Assembly: GCA_018054805.1 (NCBI GenBank)
Contig: JAGPIU010000038.1
Location: 1 to 7,957, forward strand
DNA length: 7,957 nucleotides
From: Paludibacter sp.
GTDB taxonomy: Bacteria > Bacteroidota > Bacteroidia > Bacteroidales > Paludibacteraceae
Reading direction: 5' to 3'
Part shown: piece after piece, positions 6,276-7,957 of the stretch
How positions within the stretch are numbered: position 1 is the stretch's first letter
Layout: every line of letters begins with the position of its first letter
Position numbers and translations under genes: made by a program
The notes under the pieces: model-generated
The model's database searches: none
What the model saw: only the letters and a program-made list of their open reading frames with translations
Told to the model about the DNA's origin: nothing

Positions 6276-7957
6276 TCAGATTTTCTCAATTTTAATTTTT
6301 ACAATGTAATCTTCAAAATCAAGTTCAGTTGCATTGTCGACAACTGTTTTTATTTCCACCGAAGTAGCAAGCGTTTGCGTTCCGATATAGGACGCATATT
6401 CCTGAACGGCAGTTTCAATTTCAGGACGACTCTCAATTTCGATGGCAATTTTGTCCGTGATTTCGTAACCGTTTGATTTGCGTATATTTTGAATGCGATT
6501 CACAAGTTCACGGGCAATACCTTCGCGCAACAAAGCATCAGTCACCGTAATGTCGAGCGCTACTGTAAGGCGACCTTCGTTGGCTACCAGCCAGCCCGGC
6601 ATATCTTCGGTAATGATTTCGGCATCTTCGGTAGTGATTTCTACATCGCCTGATGCTAATTTCAGAATATATGTACCGTTGCGTTCTATTTCGCTGATCT
6701 CATTTTTGCTTAGCGTGCCAAATGCCACTGCAATTTCCTTCATCTGCTTTCCGTACTTCTTGCCTAATGTTTTAAAGTTAGGCTTAATCTTTTTTACAAG
6801 ATTATCCATTTCGGTGTCTGCAGGAATTACTTCCAGTTCCTTGATGTTGACTTCCGTTTTCACCAGGTCGGCCACATAAGTTAACTGGTTAAATGTTTTC
6901 TCGTCGGGAGCGGGCACTACAGCCTTCATAAGTGGTTGACGCACTTTTTTCTCTGCTTTTTTACGCAACGCGAGAATCATCGAAGTGGTTTGCTGTGCCA
7001 ACTGCATGCATTCTTCCAAATGCGTGTCGATCAGCGAAGCATCAAATGATGGGAAATCAGCAAGGTGAACTGATATGCAGCCCCCTAAATCCCCCTCAAG
7101 GGGACTTTGGTCCAGCGCAACTTTTATTGCGTTAAGCGTATTTTCTATGTCAAACAGGATACTTTCGTTGGTAAATCTAATAACCGTAAATCCTTGTTTA
7201 TTTAGATATTCTGTTCGTAGTTTGTCTAATTCTTGCTGATTTTCTTCGTTATGATACCCTCCATCAACTTCAATAACTAACTGTTTTGAAAGACAAACAA
7301 AATCTACTATGAAATCACCAATGATATGTTCTCTGCGGAATTTATAATTGTCTAAGTTTTTGCTTTGTAAATTTTTCCAAAGAAAACTTTCCGCTTCAGT
7401 CGGATTTTTTCTTCTGTTTTTCGCATTTTCTTTCAGCATTTCATAATTAAGTGGATTTGCTGTATTGTAAGGTTTTGAACTTTGCACTGCGCCAAAGTCC
7501 CCCACTGAGGGGGGATTTAGGGGGGCTTTTAAGTCTAAATACAGTTGGTCGGCAAAGAATGGCGCAATCGGAGCCATAAGCTTGGCCACTGTTTCGAGAC
7601 AGGTATAAAGTGTTTGATAAGCTGCAATTTTATCCTGATCGTATTCGCCACCCCAGTAGCGTTTACGGTTCAGACGCACATACCAGTTGCTCAGGTTTTC
7701 ACCCACGAAATCAGAAATAGCGCGTCCTGCCCGTGTGGGTTCATAGTTTTCGTAATGTTCCTGCACTTCTTTTGTCAGGGTGTTGAGCAACGAAAGAATC
7801 CAGCGGTCAATTTCCGGACGTTTTTCAACCGGAATCTGTGCTTCGCTGTTTGTGAAATTATCCACATTGGCATAAAGCGCAAAGAATGAATAGGTGTTGT
7901 AAAGTGTTCCGAAGAATTTGCGGCGCACTTCTTCAATTCCTTCAATGTCGAACTTCA
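6276..7957 (-). CDS. ileS: Isoleucyl-tRNA synthetase, C-terminal part, with in-frame nuclease-domain insert
   Basis: The frame is open at the window edge, so the catalytic Rossmann domain, with its HIGH and KMSKS motifs, is outside. The 559 visible codons begin KFDIEGIEEVRRKFFGTLYN, the start of the anticodon-binding domain, and continue with RPEIDRWILSLL, LSNWYVRLNRKRYW and MAPIAPFFADQLYLDL. After a foreign stretch of about 150 residues (nt about 7077-7526) the synthetase resumes with SVHLADFP, KVRQPL, DMPGWLVANEG and ELVNRIQNIRKSNGYEITDKI, ending at TGA 6278-6276. No C-terminal cysteine cluster is seen, which fits the long eukaryote-like (type 2) IleRS of Bacteroidota. The enzyme charges tRNA-Ile with isoleucine and is normally essential. 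The insert sits in the linker after the anticodon-binding helices, far from the active site, and keeps the frame, so the host enzyme is probably functional. The GTG at 7928 is an internal valine, not a start. Confidence 0.96.
   Translation of the reverse strand, partial: KFDIEGIEEVRRKFFGTLYNTYSFFALYANVDNFTNSEAQIPVEKRPEIDRWILSLLNTLTKEVQEHYENYEPTRAGRAISDFVGENLSNWYVRLNRKRYWGGEYDQDKIAAYQTLYTCLETVAKLMAPIAPFFADQLYLDLKAPLNPPSVGDFGAVQSSKPYNTANPLNYEMLKENAKNRRKNPTEAESFLWKNLQSKNLDNYKFRREHIIGDFIVDFVCLSKQLVIEVDGGYHNEENQQELDKLRTEYLNKQGFTVIRFTNESILFDIENTLNAIKVALDQSPLEGDLGGCISVHLADFPSFDASLIDTHLEECMQLAQQTTSMILALRKKAEKKVRQPLMKAVVPAPDEKTFNQLTYVADLVKTEVNIKELEVIPADTEMDNLVKKIKPNFKTLGKKYGKQMKEIAVAFGTLSKNEISEIERNGTYILKLASGDVEITTEDAEIITEDMPGWLVANEGRLTVALDITVTDALLREGIARELVNRIQNIRKSNGYEITDKIAIEIESRPEIETAVQEYASYIGTQTLATSVEIKTVVDNATELDFEDYIVKIKIEKI
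7081..7110. repeat. Terminal inverted repeat, ileS 3'-side copy
   Basis: This begins CCCCCTAAATCCCCC and ends GGGGACTTTGG. Apart from C/G-run lengths and the hairpin loop, it is the reverse complement of 7492-7525. Internally CCCC-TCAA-GGGG (7092-7103) forms a small hairpin. In the ileS frame it is translated as QSPLEGDLGG. Confidence 0.85.
7492..7525. repeat. Terminal inverted repeat, ileS 5'-side copy
   Basis: On the plus strand it starts CCAAAGTCCCCC and ends GGATTTAGGGGGG, mirroring 7081-7110. It folds on itself with stem CCCCC/GGGGG, loop ACTGA, and an extension CCAAAGT against ATTTAGG with one bulge and one mismatch. In the ileS frame it is translated as PLNPPSVGDFG. Confidence 0.85.

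Larger units (their letters stand above)
7077..7526 (-). mobile_element. In-frame insert carrying a DUF559/Vsr-like nuclease domain
   Basis: About 150 codons with no counterpart in IleRS lie between LYLDLK and ISVHLADFP. The core (nt about 7105-7466) reads as DUF559, a Vsr-type PD-(D/E)xK nuclease fold: NPTEAESFLWKNLQ, YKFRREHIIGDFIVDFV, LVIEVDGGYH and GFTVIRFTNESIL. Candidate catalytic residues are the Asp of VDF (codon 7304-7302), the Glu and Asp of IEVDG (Glu codon 7271-7269) and the His of GGYH, so the domain looks intact. The stretch 7141-7440 is about 31% G+C by hand count, against about 48% in three nearby 60-base blocks of ileS. Both ends carry G/C-run repeats in inverted orientation. 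There is no stop codon or frameshift. An internal ATG at 7439-7437 could allow separate expression. I see no intein splice residues and no clear target duplication. Mobility is inferred; the exact ends are uncertain by a few codons. Confidence 0.82.

Noticed and set aside
7081..7525. Insertion sequence or MITE with transposase-type ends
   Set aside because: No transposase is encoded, and no target-site duplication can be seen next to the repeats. The content is a nuclease domain, so a conventional IS label is not supported.
7077..7526. Insert in ileS as an intein
   Set aside because: The start (KAPLNPP) lacks a Cys/Ser/Thr nucleophile with intein block A features, and the end (LGGC) lacks the HN dipeptide before a Cys/Ser/Thr. 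The nuclease is of the DUF559 type rather than LAGLIDADG.
6276..7957. ileS as a pseudogene broken by insertion
   Set aside because: The frame is continuous through the insert and both flanks keep the expected synthetase motifs, so there is no sign of inactivation.

Overview
The window looks like a chromosomal segment of a Bacteroidota bacterium, probably Bacteroidales or a close relative. The evidence is the protein families (a DUF4296 lipoprotein after lspA, a zinc-ligand-poor DksA/TraR protein, a phenylacetate-CoA ligase paired with a double-ACT protein), two perfect TAnnTTTG promoter cores, and weak or absent Shine-Dalgarno sequences. All eight genes lie on the minus strand, so transcription runs from high to low coordinates. 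I see no RNA gene and no CRISPR array.

In transcription order: (1) 7957-6276 is the 3' part of ileS (isoleucyl-tRNA synthetase). Its reading frame is interrupted, without being broken, by about 450 bp (about 7077-7526). This insert encodes a DUF559/Vsr-like nuclease domain and is bounded by G/C-run inverted repeats. (2) A 344-bp A/T-rich spacer holds a candidate promoter and paired palindromes. (3) 5931-5554 is a DksA/TraR-family regulator whose last codons run into an array of degenerate 7-bp repeats. (4) After a weak hairpin and a TAnnTTTG promoter, a tightly overlapping unit follows: lspA (signal peptidase II), a DUF4296 lipoprotein, and a small protein resembling the two ends of an amidohydrolase without its catalytic barrel. 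(5) A second TAnnTTTG promoter precedes a double-ACT protein, a phenylacetate-CoA ligase, an exported protein I do not recognise, and a class I/II PLP aminotransferase that leaves the window at position 1.

How the genes fit together: LspA would process the lipobox of the protein encoded directly after it. The ACT protein, aryl-CoA ligase and aminotransferase suggest conversion between aryl acids and aromatic amino acids, but this is inferred from context and no substrate can be read from the sequence. The most unusual item is the nuclease-bearing element carried in frame inside the essential ileS gene.
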